From positions 868,001 through 932,000 of the forward strand of contig NZ_WWCK01000001.1 in assembly GCF_009857435.1 (NCBI RefSeq): DNA of 64,000 nt. The letters are read 5' to 3'. Of the stretch, positions 44,908 to 54,651 are shown in pieces. Origin of the DNA: Duganella rivi (GTDB taxonomy: Bacteria > Pseudomonadota > Gammaproteobacteria > Burkholderiales > Burkholderiaceae_D). Positions within the stretch are counted from its first letter, which is position 1; each line of letters starts with the position of its first letter. The notes below the pieces were generated by a model, which made no database searches, had not been told where the DNA came from, and saw only the letters and a program-made list of their open reading frames with translations. The position numbers and the translations under genes are program-made.

Positions 44908-45137
44908 GGAACCTAACGTTTAAAGTAATTGGCTGCAGGAATCCAGCTAAAGGAAAGGCTAAGATGAGGACTGATCAGCACAATGATAGCTTAGATCCCT
45001 GCCGATTTTACAATCTGATTTTCCCCAAGTTTTCGCAAGGTGAGCCAAGTTGGCAATCCTTTGATTTTCAGTTTTTAGTGGGCAAAAAATAACCAATGAG
45101 GTGATATTATTTGCAACTCTATTATTGGGATCAGTTT

Positions 45138-45737
45138 ATGCACCCGACGGAACTTCAATTGATTCAACTGGCGCAGCAGGTTGGCAGCATGGCGCAGCAG
45201 GCGGCTTTGGCTTATGAGCAGGCGCAGGCGGCGTTGCAGTTGGAGCGGCTGTTTACGCTCGATAGCATCGCCACCGAGGAAGGCACGCGGCAGGCGCTCG
45301 AGACTGTGGATCGGCTCACCGAACTGCATCAGGCGCATCAGCAGATATTTGCCAAGTTCGTGACGGCGGCAATGCAGCAGCTGACCGGCGCCATCGCCAT
45401 GCTGCCACCGGAGAAGGCGTGTGAGTATGAGCAGGGGTTCATTCCTTCGCTGAATAGCACGCTGTCCAGCCAAGCGGAGTTTTTCGCTAACCGCGATCGC
45501 TGGATCCGTGCTGTGCGCGAGATGTTTGACATCGTTGATGAGAACCGCGATGTCATCAGCGTGGAAGAGGGGCAGTTACTTTTTCATGACGAGGAAGTGA
45601 TCGACCGCTACGAGGCCGCGCAGCAGGTCATCAACGACATCCACGAGTACGAAGTCGCGCACATGAAGGAAAAGCTGGCGCGGGCGATGGCGTCTAGCGC
45701 CTACCTGGCGGCGCTGGAAAAAGGCGCGACGCAATAA
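45138..45737 (+). CDS. Predicted coiled-coil protein of unknown function
   Basis: The product has 199 residues from the ATG at 45138. A TTG at 45111 is less likely. The sequence is almost wholly helical and glutamine/alanine-rich (LIQLAQQVGSMAQQAALAYEQAQAAL), with a long amphipathic middle (ATEEGTRQALETVDRLTELHQAHQQIFAKFV) and no signal peptide. I recognise no family. It is monocistronic and has its own terminator. It converges on topB. Confidence 0.7.
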   Translation: MHPTELQLIQLAQQVGSMAQQAALAYEQAQAALQLERLFTLDSIATEEGTRQALETVDRLTELHQAHQQIFAKFVTAAMQQLTGAIAMLPPEKACEYEQGFIPSLNSTLSSQAEFFANRDRWIRAVREMFDIVDENRDVISVEEGQLLFHDEEVIDRYEAAQQVINDIHEYEVAHMKEKLARAMASSAYLAALEKGATQ

Positions 45738-45740
45738 GAA

Positions 45741-45767
45741 ACGGGACCCGAAGGTCCCGTTTTTTTT
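45741..45767 (+). terminator. Intrinsic terminator of the coiled-coil gene
   Basis: An 8-bp stem (acgggacc at 45741-45748 with ggtcccgt at 45753-45760) with a GNRA-like cgaa loop is followed by eight T. The T run reaches the stop codon of the converging topB gene. Confidence 0.92.
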
Positions 45768-48417
45768 ACTCTGCGGTAGCAGCAGCTTTTTTGGCCGCTG
45801 GTTTCTTCGCTGCCGCTTTCTTGGCGGCTGGCTTTTTCACCGCAGCGGCTTTTTTCGCCGGTGCTTTTTTCGCCGGTGCGGCGGCGCCTTCGTCGCCATC
45901 GGCAGCAGCGGCTGCTTTACCTTTAGCCGGCGCTTTTGCCTTGCGCTCCTCAAACTCGAAGCTGATCTTGCCATCCTTGCCCTTCACGAGGAAGGCCTTG
46001 AACGGACGACGCGTACGCTGCGAGATGAAGCCCGGCAGCAGGTCGGTCTTGCCGTCGTTGAGCAGCTTGGCCATTTGCTCCGGCAGGATCTCTTGCTGCA
46101 AGATGATGCGGCCGCTGCGGAAATCGCACGTCTTCGGTTTCGCCACGCTGTGTTCGCACACGTAAGCCAGACCCATCTCGTACACGCCGCCATTGCACTT
46201 CGGGCATGGGCCCAGCGGTGTCTGCTGACTGAAGTCGACCGGTTCCGAATCTTCCGAGTCATCGTTCTGGCCGAAGTCGAACTCCAGCTTGAAATTGTTG
46301 ATGTCCTCGTCGCGCACGATGCGCAGGATGGCCGCAAACGGACGGCCCATCTTGGAGCGGAAACCTTGCAGCGGGCCGATGGTGCGATCCTTCAGCAGCT
46401 GTTCCACTTCGTCGATTTCAAACTGGCGGCCGCCCGGCGTTTTGCTCATCGAGAAATCGCACTTGGTGCACGCGAAGCGGCGATAGTTTTCCTTGACCAC
46501 GCCGCCGCAATTCGGGCAAGGCGTGTGCATGGTGTGGTAATCGCCCGGAATCGTATCATTGTCGTATTCCTTGGCGCGCTTGACGATGACCTGCGTCATC
46601 TGCGCAATCTCGCGCATGAATTCGTCACGCGAGATGCGGCCCTTCTCCATTTGCGACAGCTTGTATTCCCACTCGCCGGTCAGCTCTGGCGCGGTCAGTT
46701 CGTTGACGCCGAGGCCGCGCAGCAAGGTCATCAGCTGGAACGCCTTGGCGGTCGGCATCAGCTCGCGGCCTTCGCGCAGCAGGTATTTTTCGCTGATCAG
46801 ACCTTCAATGGTGGCGGCGCGCGTGGCTGGCGTGCCCAAGCCTTTGCCGGCCATGGCGTCGCGCAGTTCGTCGTCTTCCACCAGCTTGCCGGCGCCTTCC
46901 ATGGCGGACAGCAAGGTCGCCTCGGTGTAGCGTGCAGGCGGCTTGGTGACCAGGCCGTTGGCGTCGACTTTGTCGGTCAACACTTTCTCGCCCTTGGCAA
47001 CCGGAACCAGGCTCTTGTTGTTGCCTTCCTTCTCCTTGTCGTCGCTGTCGGCTTCCTTGCCGTAGATCGCCAGCCAGCCCGGATTGGTCATGACCTTGCC
47101 TTCGGTCTTGAAGGTGTGGCCCGACACTTCGGTAAAGCGGGTGGTGACCTGGAACTCGGCCGCCGGGAAGAACACCGCCATGAAGCGGCGCGTCACCAGG
47201 TCGTACAGTTTCTGCTCAGGCTCGGACAGGTTCTTCGGTGCGATGGTGGTTGGAATGATCGCAAAGTGATCCGAAATCTTGGTGTTGTCGAAGATGCGCT
47301 TGTTCGGCTTGACCCAGCCCTTGTCCAGGATCTGCTTGGCGAACTGGTGATAGTTGTTGTTCTCTTTCACCACTTCCAGCGTCTGCTGCACGGTCGCCAG
47401 ATAATCTTCCGGCAGGTGGCGCGAATCGGTACGCGGGTAGGTCAGCACTTTGTGCTTTTCGTACAGCGCTTGCGCCAGGCCCAGCGTGTTCTTGGCCGAG
47501 AAGCCGAAACGCGAGTTAGCCTCGCGCTGCAAGCTGGTCAGGTCGAACAGCGCCGGCGCCATCGAGGTGGTCGGCTTGGCTTCTTCGGTGACGTTGCCCT
47601 GCTTGCCGCGCACGGCCAGCGCGATGGAGTCGGCCGCAGCCTTGCTCCACAGGCGCTCGGCGCGTTTCTCAGGATCGGTCTCGTCTTTCTTGAACTTGGT
47701 GTCCAGCCAGCGGCCTTCGTACACGCCGGCGGCGCAGACGAATTCCGCGCGCACCTCCCAGTAGTCGCGCGGGACGAATTTCTTGATCTTCTCTTCGCGC
47801 TCGACCACGATCGACAGGGTCGGCGTTTGCACGCGGCCCACGGTGGTCAGGTAGAAGCCGCCCTCTTTCGAGTTGAAGGCGGTCATGGCGCGGGTGCCGT
47901 TGATGCCGATCAGCCAGTCCGCTTCCGAGCGGCAACGCGCGGCGTCGGCCAGCGGCATCATGTCTTCGTCGGTGCGCAGGTGGGCGAAGCCGTCGCGGAT
48001 CGCGGTCGGCGTCATCGATTGCAGCCACAAACGCTTGACCGGCTGCTTGGCCTTGGCGTTCTGCGCGATCAGGCGGAAGATCAGTTCTCCTTCGCGGCCC
48101 GCGTCACATGCGTTAATCAAGGTGGTGACGTCTTTACGCTTGATCAGCTTGTTCAGCACCTTGAGGCGGGCCTCGGTCTTGGCGATCGGGTTCAGCGCAA
48201 AGTACGGCGGAATCATCGGCAGGTGCGCGAAGCTCCACTTGCCGCGCTTGACGTCATGTTCTTCCGGGACGGCGATTTCCAGCAGGTGACCGACGGCGGA
48301 GGACAACACGTACTCGTCGGATTCAAAGTACTCATCGTGCTTGGTGAAGCCGCCCAGCGTCTTCGCGATGTCGTTCGCGACAGACGGTTTTTCGGCGATG
48401 ATGAGGGTTTTGCTCAT
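45766..48417 (-). CDS. topB: DNA topoisomerase III (type IA) with a lysine/alanine-rich tail
   Basis: The 883-residue type IA topoisomerase has a TOPRIM domain with E9 (IIAEKPSVA) and D105-x-x-x-E109 (DAGREGEL). The catalytic Y327 is in LTYPRTDSRHLPEDY, equivalent to Tyr328 of E. coli TopB. After the core come two Cys4-type zinc elements (CPNCGGVVKENYRRFACTKCD and CPKCNGGVY with CEHS and KTCDF) and twin repeats of the RPFxAxL type. The last 50 residues are PAKKA/KKPAAKK low-complexity, histone-H1-like. TopB decatenates and resolves recombination intermediates. Confidence 0.95.
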   Translation of the reverse strand: MSKTLIIAEKPSVANDIAKTLGGFTKHDEYFESDEYVLSSAVGHLLEIAVPEEHDVKRGKWSFAHLPMIPPYFALNPIAKTEARLKVLNKLIKRKDVTTLINACDAGREGELIFRLIAQNAKAKQPVKRLWLQSMTPTAIRDGFAHLRTDEDMMPLADAARCRSEADWLIGINGTRAMTAFNSKEGGFYLTTVGRVQTPTLSIVVEREEKIKKFVPRDYWEVRAEFVCAAGVYEGRWLDTKFKKDETDPEKRAERLWSKAAADSIALAVRGKQGNVTEEAKPTTSMAPALFDLTSLQREANSRFGFSAKNTLGLAQALYEKHKVLTYPRTDSRHLPEDYLATVQQTLEVVKENNNYHQFAKQILDKGWVKPNKRIFDNTKISDHFAIIPTTIAPKNLSEPEQKLYDLVTRRFMAVFFPAAEFQVTTRFTEVSGHTFKTEGKVMTNPGWLAIYGKEADSDDKEKEGNNKSLVPVAKGEKVLTDKVDANGLVTKPPARYTEATLLSAMEGAGKLVEDDELRDAMAGKGLGTPATRAATIEGLISEKYLLREGRELMPTAKAFQLMTLLRGLGVNELTAPELTGEWEYKLSQMEKGRISRDEFMREIAQMTQVIVKRAKEYDNDTIPGDYHTMHTPCPNCGGVVKENYRRFACTKCDFSMSKTPGGRQFEIDEVEQLLKDRTIGPLQGFRSKMGRPFAAILRIVRDEDINNFKLEFDFGQNDDSEDSEPVDFSQQTPLGPCPKCNGGVYEMGLAYVCEHSVAKPKTCDFRSGRIILQQEILPEQMAKLLNDGKTDLLPGFISQRTRRPFKAFLVKGKDGKISFEFEERKAKAPAKGKAAAAADGDEGAAAPAKKAPAKKAAAVKKPAAKKAAAKKPAAKKAAATAE
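45772..45880 (-). repeat. Low-complexity repeat region encoding the topB histone-like tail
   Basis: Short units such as gccgctttcttggcggct and gctttttt recur, encoding the PAKKA/KKPAAKK tail. They resemble the repeat tracts of betaproteobacterial histone-H1-like proteins and may vary in length. Confidence 0.55.
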
Positions 48418-48615
48418 ATTTTAGTATCTCGTTTTTAACACTTTGGGGGATTAGCATGCGCATCATACATGGATCGCGGCGCAATCTACATGTTTCCGTC
48501 ACAGTCTTATCAAGGCGATAATAATAAGCGGATTGCTTGGCGAACTGCAAGCGTACTGAATCACAGGAACAATTATGGCCTGTTGTGTTGCTTAAAGGGA
48601 AGTTTTTATGCGGAC

Positions 48616-49080
48616 TTAATGCAACAGGCGCGGCGCTTGGTCTTCGTCCGAGCCGAACAGGTCGTCAAACATCAGCGCGTCCGGTTCCTTGCCCTGGCTC
48701 CACAGCAACATCAGCACGATGACTTTGAGCTTGCCCAGCGATACCGGCGCTTCGTCCAGCGCCAGCGCGCGCTCGATCACGATCTCGCGTTGCAGCGGCG
48801 ACAAGACCTTGGCCGATTCGAGGAACTGGATGAAGCCGATGGCGGCGCCGCCCAGCGCGTCAGTTTCTTCGTCAACGTAGAAGCGGGTGCCGGTGGAGGC
48901 GGCGGTCAGCGCATGTTCAATCCCGGCCATTTCCGTCAGGTCGGTCAGCCATACCAGTGCTTCGGAGATCTCAACATCGTCAAAACCAACGGCCGACAGC
49001 TTCTTGGCCAATGCAGCCGGTTCCGGGCAGGCATCGGGACGATAATAAGTCTCGTAGAGATAAACAAGGACGTCGAACAT
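48616..49080 (-). CDS. smg: Smg family protein (DUF494)
   Basis: The 154-residue protein matches Smg: [13 protein letters not shown] at the start, [42 protein letters not shown], and [16 protein letters not shown]. The gene is conserved next to dprA/def/fmt across beta- and gammaproteobacteria. No biochemical role is established. It lies 43 bases after dprA and 198 before topB on the same strand. Confidence 0.95.
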   Translation of the reverse strand: MFDVLVYLYETYYRPDACPEPAALAKKLSAVGFDDVEISEALVWLTDLTEMAGIEHALTAASTGTRFYVDEETDALGGAAIGFIQFLESAKVLSPLQREIVIERALALDEAPVSLGKLKVIVLMLLWSQGKEPDALMFDDLFGSDEDQAPRLLH

Positions 49081-49123
49081 GGCTCTACTCTATCAGTTAA
49101 AACGAATCGGAGACAAGTGCTGT

Positions 49124-50254
49124 TCAAAGCCGCAGCCGTTGAAACATTCCGCCCGGCAAGCGTTCGAGCAGGCCGGCCAGTTCCAGCGCCAGCAGTTGGC
49201 CTTGCAACTCGCCGGGCGACTGGTTCAAATGCAGCGCCAGCACCTCGGCTTGCACCGGATCAGCACCCATTGCATCCAGCACAAGATCGACAAAGCTGTC
49301 GTCCAGCGCGGAACGCGCACCGGCTTCGCCATCGGTCAGCATTTGCATATCGCTCAAGACATCGTAGCCGGATTCAACCAGCCGCGCGCCCTCGCGGATC
49401 AGTTGGTGGCAGCCTTTGGATAGTGTCGCATGAATCGACCCGGGGACGGCGTACACATCGCGTCCCTGCCCCACCGCCAGCTGCGCGGTAATCAGCGAGC
49501 CCGACTTTTCTGCCGCCTCCACCACCAGCACGCCGCGCGCGAGGCCGCTGATGATGCGGTTGCGGCGCGGGAAGTTGTCGCGCGAGGGCGGCGTGCCGAG
49601 CGGATATTCGCTCACCACGCAGCCTTCCTCGGCAATGCGGCGCGCCAGTGCGCCGTTGCGGGCGGGATAGATGCGGTCGATGCCGGTGCCCAGCACGGCG
49701 ATGGTGCCGCCGGGGCCGTTTAAGCCGCCAAGGTGAGCCGCCGCGTCGATGCCGAGCGCCAGCCCGGACACCACGGTCACGCCGGCCTCGGACAAGGTCT
49801 GCGCCATGCGCTCGGCATTGAGCACGCCCTGCCGGCTGGCGTTGCGCGAACCGACTACCGCGATCGAACGGCGCGCCAGCAGCGAGGCGTCGCCCTTGAG
49901 GTACAGCAGCAGGGGCGCGGCCACGATGTTGCGCAGGTAGTCAGGATAATCGGGATGGGTGACCGGCAACAGGCGGTGGCCGGGCTGCGCTTGCCACGCC
50001 AGCATGGCGTCCAGCCGGGATTCCATCTCGTCGGCGGCCGCACCAGTAGGCGGCGACAGCAGGTTGGCAGCTTGGCGCGCCGTGACGATCTCCAGCAAGC
50101 GCTCTCGGCTCGCTTCAAAGATGGCTTGCGGCGTGCCCAGCGCTTCCAGCAGCTTGTGCGCCGTCAGCAGGCCGACACCGCCGGTCTGTTGCAGACGCAG
50201 CCAGCCCGCCAGCGCTGGCCTTGTCAATTCGGCAGGGGTATCCGTGGCTTGCAC
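49124..50254 (-). CDS. dprA: DNA-processing protein DprA
   Basis: DprA protects incoming single-stranded DNA during natural transformation and loads RecA. The 376-residue product has an N-terminal SAM-like part, the Rossmann-fold core (SIAVVGSRNASRQG, VVSGLALGIDAAAHLGG, GTIAVLGTGIDRIYPARN, SEYPLGTPPSRDNFPRRNRIISGLARGVLVVEA), and a C-terminal winged helix (DPVQAEVLALHLNQSPGELQGQLLALELAG). The start is a GTG with a GGAG site. It starts nine bases after the LysM gene stop and precedes smg. Confidence 0.96.
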   Translation of the reverse strand: MQATDTPAELTRPALAGWLRLQQTGGVGLLTAHKLLEALGTPQAIFEASRERLLEIVTARQAANLLSPPTGAAADEMESRLDAMLAWQAQPGHRLLPVTHPDYPDYLRNIVAAPLLLYLKGDASLLARRSIAVVGSRNASRQGVLNAERMAQTLSEAGVTVVSGLALGIDAAAHLGGLNGPGGTIAVLGTGIDRIYPARNGALARRIAEEGCVVSEYPLGTPPSRDNFPRRNRIISGLARGVLVVEAAEKSGSLITAQLAVGQGRDVYAVPGSIHATLSKGCHQLIREGARLVESGYDVLSDMQMLTDGEAGARSALDDSFVDLVLDAMGADPVQAEVLALHLNQSPGELQGQLLALELAGLLERLPGGMFQRLRL

Positions 50255-50262
50255 GGCGCGGC

Positions 50263-51354
50263 TTACTCCGGCGACTTGGCGACGTCGCCCACTTCCACCG
50301 GCGCTGTCACCTGCATGATCAAGCCGTAAGAAATATGCTTGAACGTGCGGAAGATAAACAAGCTGCCCACTTCTTCATCCGGCAGCTTGACCTGCTGCTC
50401 GCGCCCAAACCAGCTTTTCTGGCCGGTGGAATCGCTCACAGTTCTTCCTGCATGGTACAGCTGCAATACGGAGCCGACATCGAGTCCGTCAAGCTTTCCG
50501 CGATTAATGCTGACAATCTGATTTTGACCGGCGTGGGTCACGCCGCCATACACCGCCACCACCCGCGCATCAACCGCGCGCTCCGGCGGATGCGGCACGT
50601 AGTTTTGCATCGGCGTTGGCGGTACGGCGCGCAGCTGGTCGCCCTTGCCCATTTCCTGATTGGCGGTGGCCACGGTGAAGGTGTGCACGTCAGAACCGGG
50701 CTTGGCCTCGGTCTGTAATTTCAGCGTGCCTAAATAAAAGGCCTCGTAGCCGATGACTTGCTTGGTGACCGGATCTTTCAGCGGCGCGCCGGGACGGAAC
50801 ACCTGGAACGAGCTATTGTCCTTGAGATCGCCGCGCACGTAAGCCTTGTCGCCCTTGCCAAGGAACACGCGGCCTTCCTGCGTGGCGATGATGCGCGGCG
50901 CGCCTTTCAACTCGTCGTCTTCAATGATCAGCGGCTGAGTCAGGAACGGTTCGATCACGCCCGGCGGAATCGACGGCACGGCGTCCTTGCCCAAGCCCTC
51001 GGTGCGCACGCGCGGTTCCAGCTTTTGCGTGGACGGATCATTCAAGCCCTCGCCCAGCTGGTTGCCCAGCCGCAGGCGGCCTGTGGCGCGGTCGAACCAG
51101 ATGATCTGGCCCGGATAAATCCAGTGCGGGTTAGCGATTTCGTCGCGGTTCATGCCCCAGACGGTGGGCCAGCACCACGGTTTTTGCAAGAACACGCCGG
51201 AGATATCCCACAGGGTGTCGCCCTTGACCACCACGTGGCGGTCGGGCGCATCGGGCCGGAATTCGCATTTCAGGGGAGCGGCCGAGGCGGCCGAGGCGGC
51301 GGCAAACAGGGCGGCCAGTGCGAAGCGGGTACCGACTGTGCTAAAATTTTTCAT
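50263..51354 (-). CDS. LysM-domain exported protein
   Basis: The product has 363 residues from the ATG at 51354. The open frame is longer, but the signal peptide starts here (MKNFSTVGTRFALAALFAAASAASA). The LysM domain is at about residues 40-88 (HVVVKGDTLWDISGVFLQKPWCWPTVWGMNRDEIANPHWIYPGQ). The rest is a long beta-rich region of unknown fold. LysM domains bind peptidoglycan, so it is an envelope protein. The gene is conserved upstream of dprA and divergent from def in this group of bacteria. Confidence 0.88.
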   Translation of the reverse strand: MKNFSTVGTRFALAALFAAASAASAAPLKCEFRPDAPDRHVVVKGDTLWDISGVFLQKPWCWPTVWGMNRDEIANPHWIYPGQIIWFDRATGRLRLGNQLGEGLNDPSTQKLEPRVRTEGLGKDAVPSIPPGVIEPFLTQPLIIEDDELKGAPRIIATQEGRVFLGKGDKAYVRGDLKDNSSFQVFRPGAPLKDPVTKQVIGYEAFYLGTLKLQTEAKPGSDVHTFTVATANQEMGKGDQLRAVPPTPMQNYVPHPPERAVDARVVAVYGGVTHAGQNQIVSINRGKLDGLDVGSVLQLYHAGRTVSDSTGQKSWFGREQQVKLPDEEVGSLFIFRTFKHISYGLIMQVTAPVEVGDVAKSPE

Positions 51355-51527
51355 TAATAGATCCAGTAAGTGCGCCGCAAGCACACGGCAGCAGGCTAGT
51401 AAAGCTTGCCAAATTGAATCAAATTCTGCCCATAAAACCCTGAACTAGCAAGCGAAACCACGCTCGGGAAAACCGTGCTGCGACAGGGGCATTAGCAAGG
51501 CATTCACATAGTTTTCACTTAGTCATC

Positions 51528-52070
51528 ATGGCAATTTTAAATATTCTGCGTTACCCCGATCCACGCCTGCACAAAGTGGCCGTACCGGTCACCGTGTTCG
51601 ATGAGCGCCTGGAAAAGCTGGTGGCCGACATGGCCGAGACCATGTACGACGCGCCGGGCATCGGCCTGGCCGCCTCGCAGGTGGACGTGCACGAGCAAGT
51701 GGTAGTGATCGATATCACCGAAGACAAGAGCGGTCTGGTCGCCTACATCAACCCGGAAATCCTGTGGAGCAGCGATGACAAGCAGGTCTACGACGAAGGC
51801 TGCCTGTCGGTGCCGGGCGTGTACGACGGCGTTGAGCGTCCATCCAAAGTAAAAGTGCGCGCCTTTGACGTCAAGGGCCAGCCGTTTGAAGTGGACGCCG
51901 ACGGCCTGCTGGCCGTGTGCATCCAGCACGAGATGGATCACCTGCAAGGCAAAGTGTTCGTTGAATACCTGTCACCGCTGAAGCGCAACCGCATCAAGAC
52001 CAAGCTGCAAAAAGAAGAACGCGGCATGCAGCGCGAAGCCCAGCTGCGCGCACAAGGCCGTCGCTTCTGA
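51528..52070 (+). CDS. def: Peptide deformylase
   Basis: Def removes the formyl group from nascent proteins. The 180-residue product has all three family motifs: GIGLAASQ (44-51), EGCLSVPG with metal ligand C92, and [10 protein letters not shown] with H134, E135 and H138. The stop shares its last base with the fmt start (TGATG), so translation is coupled. The order def-fmt is standard. Confidence 0.98.
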   Translation: MAILNILRYPDPRLHKVAVPVTVFDERLEKLVADMAETMYDAPGIGLAASQVDVHEQVVVIDITEDKSGLVAYINPEILWSSDDKQVYDEGCLSVPGVYDGVERPSKVKVRAFDVKGQPFEVDADGLLAVCIQHEMDHLQGKVFVEYLSPLKRNRIKTKLQKEERGMQREAQLRAQGRRF

Positions 52071-53023
52071 TGAAAGTCATCTTCGCCGGCACGCCGGAAT
52101 TTGCCGCCGTAGCCCTGCAATCGCTGCATGAGGCTGGCTTTGACATCCCGCTGGTGCTGACCCAGCCCGACCGCCCTGCCGGCCGCGGCATGCAGTTGCA
52201 GCCGTCGGCGGTGAAGCAGTACGCGGTGTCGAAAGGCATCGAGGTATTGCAGCCGCTGTCGCTGCGCATGGACAGCAAAGACCCGCAGCGCGCCGAAGAA
52301 GCCAAGGCCGCGCATCAGCGCCTGCTGTCCACGCCGTACGACGTGATGGTGGTGGCCGCTTACGGCCTGATCCTGCCGCGCTCCACGCTCGACATCAAGC
52401 CTTGCCTCAACATCCACGGTTCGCTGCTGCCGCGCTGGCGCGGTGCTGCGCCGATTCACCGCGCGATTGAAGCGGGCGATACGGAAACCGGCATCACCAT
52501 CATGGAGATGGAAGAAGGCCTGGACACCGGCCCGATGCTGCTGATCGAACGCGTTGCCATCGAAGACAGCGACACCACCGGCAGCCTGCACGACAAGCTG
52601 GCCGCGCTGGGCGGCAAGATGATTGTCGAGGCGCTCAACAAGATGAAGGCCGGCCAACTGCCTGCTACCGTGCAGCCGGAGGAAGGCGTCAACTACGCGT
52701 CCAAGATCAGCAAGGAAGAAGCGGCGCTGGACTTCACCCAATCGGCGGCGGAGATCAGCCGCAAGATCCGCGCTTTCAATCCCTTCCCCGGCGCGTACGG
52801 CACGGTCAACGAGGTCCACATCAAGCTGTGGGGCGCCGAGGTGCTGGACGGCGGCAACGCGCCAGCCGGCACAGTGCTGTCGGCCGATGCGCAGCATGGC
52901 ATCGTGGTCGCTTGCGGCACTGGCGCGCTGCGCTTGACGCAGCTGCAAAAGCCCGGCGGCAAGCGCCTGCCTGCGGCGGAATTCATCAAGGGCTTCCCGC
53001 TCGAAGGCCTGCGCTTCAGCTAA
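52070..53023 (+). CDS. fmt: Methionyl-tRNA formyltransferase
   Basis: Fmt formylates initiator Met-tRNA using 10-formyl-tetrahydrofolate. The 317-residue product starts [15 protein letters not shown]. It has [15 protein letters not shown], then [18 protein letters not shown], then [19 protein letters not shown], and the C-terminal OB-like domain with FNPFPGAYG. Its start overlaps the def stop by one base. Confidence 0.98.
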   Translation: MKVIFAGTPEFAAVALQSLHEAGFDIPLVLTQPDRPAGRGMQLQPSAVKQYAVSKGIEVLQPLSLRMDSKDPQRAEEAKAAHQRLLSTPYDVMVVAAYGLILPRSTLDIKPCLNIHGSLLPRWRGAAPIHRAIEAGDTETGITIMEMEEGLDTGPMLLIERVAIEDSDTTGSLHDKLAALGGKMIVEALNKMKAGQLPATVQPEEGVNYASKISKEEAALDFTQSAAEISRKIRAFNPFPGAYGTVNEVHIKLWGAEVLDGGNAPAGTVLSADAQHGIVVACGTGALRLTQLQKPGGKRLPAAEFIKGFPLEGLRFS

Positions 53024-53120
53024 AAATAGCGGTCTCAAGCACGATCGCCGCATATTCGTTATGATGGTTTATTGCCCGGTGAATTTCACACCGGGCCTTA
53101 TACTCAAAGGGAATATGCAT

Positions 53121-53759
53121 ATGAGCGACGTGATCAATCACCTCAACTGGCGCTACGCCACCAAGAAATTCGACGCATCGAAAAAGCTCGATGAAGAGAA
53201 GCTGAACCGCATCCTGGAAGCGATCCGCCTGGCGCCGACGTCGAGCGGCTTGCAGCCGTTTGAAATCCTGGTAGTGAAGAACGACGGCCTGCGCGCCAAG
53301 ATCCGCGAAGTGGCATGGGGTCAATCGCAAGTGACCGAAGCTTCGCACCTGCTGGTGTTCGCGGCCTGGGACAACATCACCCCGGCACGCATCGACGCTG
53401 CCTTTGATTACACCAACGAAGTGCGCGGCTTCATCAACGAAGGCTGGGAAGCTTATCGCAAGCAGTTGCACGGCATCGTTGCTGCACGCGGCGACGTGGC
53501 TAACTTCGACGCCGCAGCACGACAAGCCTACATCGGCCTCGGCGTCGCACTGGTGGCTGCTGCCGCTGAAGGCGTGGACAGCACCCCGATGGAAGGTTTC
53601 GATCCAGCGGCCGTCGACCAAATCCTGGGCCTGAAAGAGCGCAACCTGCGCAGCGTGGTAATCCTGCCGCTGGGCTATCGCCAGGAAGAAGGCGACTGGC
53701 TGGTGAACCTGAAAAAAGTTCGCCGTCCGAAAGACAAGTTCGTTAGCGAGATCGTTTAA
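53121..53759 (+). CDS. Nitroreductase family protein (NfsB-like)
   Basis: The product has 212 residues from the ATG at 53121, chosen for its AAAGGG site at a nine-base spacing. An ATG at 53115 is too close to that site. The FMN-binding layout is clear: NWRYATKKFDASKKL at the start, LAPTSSGLQPFEILVV, ASHLLVFAAW, and the C-terminal VVILPLGYRQEEGDWL. Relatives of this type reduce nitro compounds or quinones with NAD(P)H. No regulated partner gene is adjacent. Confidence 0.9.
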   Translation: MSDVINHLNWRYATKKFDASKKLDEEKLNRILEAIRLAPTSSGLQPFEILVVKNDGLRAKIREVAWGQSQVTEASHLLVFAAWDNITPARIDAAFDYTNEVRGFINEGWEAYRKQLHGIVAARGDVANFDAAARQAYIGLGVALVAAAAEGVDSTPMEGFDPAAVDQILGLKERNLRSVVILPLGYRQEEGDWLVNLKKVRRPKDKFVSEIV

Positions 53760-53763
53760 ACGC

Positions 53764-54651
53764 TTAGTCGATTAAGGAAACGACGCGGTCGCCGTCGGCT
53801 GGCTTGCAGCCGTCGGCGATCGGTGTCCAGCCGCGATGGATGACGACTTGTTTTTCATCGTGGCACAGCTCCACGCGCTCGCTTTGCGGAAAGCGGGCGC
53901 GCACAAAACTCTCTATCGTGGTCGGCAGGCTGATGTGCAGCTTGAGCGCGACGCGGTCTTCATCGGGATGATCGTCCAGGTGCAGCAGCGGCACGAAGGC
54001 TGAGGCCAGCATCCAGAAACGCGAGCCTACTTCTACCGGCTCCGGCACATAGTGTTCATCGCGCAGCCAGCGTTGCGCGCGTTCGCGTAAATCTTCCCCA
54101 TCTTTCAGATTGCCCCAGCCAGCGGCCAGCATTTCGATCAGCCATTGATTGCAGTTCTGGTAGCGCAGACTGTAGGCGTAAGCATTGGCGCTGTACTGCG
54201 CGGCCAGCAGATGCAGTGCGCGCGGCGTATCGGGTTGCAGCGTTAGCACCGCTTGTGGCGGCAGGCGCACGATGCTCAGGTAGCCGAGCTTGGGATCGTC
54301 GGTGCCCATCGCAAAGCCGGCCAAGCCCTGATCGTAGATGCGCGGCCGGCCTTCATCGCAAGCGTAGTAAAGCTGACGCGCCGACCAAAGGCCCTGCTCC
54401 GAGCGCCAGGCAATGGCGGCATGCGAATAGCGGATGTTGAAGCGCGATAGATCGAGACCGGAGCGGCTGACCAGCGCGACGTTTTCTTCGGTGGCGGCCA
54501 GTTCGTCGCGCAGCACGGCGGCAAAGCGGAGCAGGCGGTCTTGTTCAGCAGCGCTGAGTTCTTGCGAACGGTCGCAGAAGCGCGCAGAGGATGCGTGGGC
54601 TGTGCTTGCCGCGAACAACAAGCACAGCGCCAGCGTAGGTGCTGGTTTCAA
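53764..54651 (-). CDS. DUF2145 family exported protein
   Basis: The product has 295 residues if translation begins at the TTG at 54651, which overlaps the stop of the upstream gene (TTGA) and opens a signal peptide (MKPAPTLALCLLFAASTAHA). A GTG at 54687 is an alternative. The family segments are SRFNIRYSHAAIAWRSEQGLWSARQLYYACDEGRPRIYDQGLAGF and RYQNCNQWLIEMLAAGWG. DUF2145 may be a papain-like or NlpC-related fold, but the activity is unknown. It is coupled with the upstream Ser-rich protein. Confidence 0.82.
   Translation of the reverse strand: MKPAPTLALCLLFAASTAHASSARFCDRSQELSAAEQDRLLRFAAVLRDELAATEENVALVSRSGLDLSRFNIRYSHAAIAWRSEQGLWSARQLYYACDEGRPRIYDQGLAGFAMGTDDPKLGYLSIVRLPPQAVLTLQPDTPRALHLLAAQYSANAYAYSLRYQNCNQWLIEMLAAGWGNLKDGEDLRERAQRWLRDEHYVPEPVEVGSRFWMLASAFVPLLHLDDHPDEDRVALKLHISLPTTIESFVRARFPQSERVELCHDEKQVVIHRGWTPIADGCKPADGDRVVSLID

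Larger units (their letters stand above)
40709..45110. other. Lower-GC accessory stretch of small orphan genes
   Basis: From about 40.7 to 45.1 kb the DNA becomes visibly more A+T rich than the flanks and the genes change character: short, mostly minus-strand, unrelated single-function or unknown proteins, a toxin-antitoxin pair and a gene remnant. Intergenic regions are long and A+T rich. No integrase, transposase or tRNA target was found at either edge. The boundaries are approximate. Confidence 0.6.

Noticed and set aside
45111..45137. Upstream TTG as the start of the coiled-coil gene.
   Set aside because: The ATG at 45138 is a standard start codon, and the extra nine residues show no family or fold that would require the TTG.
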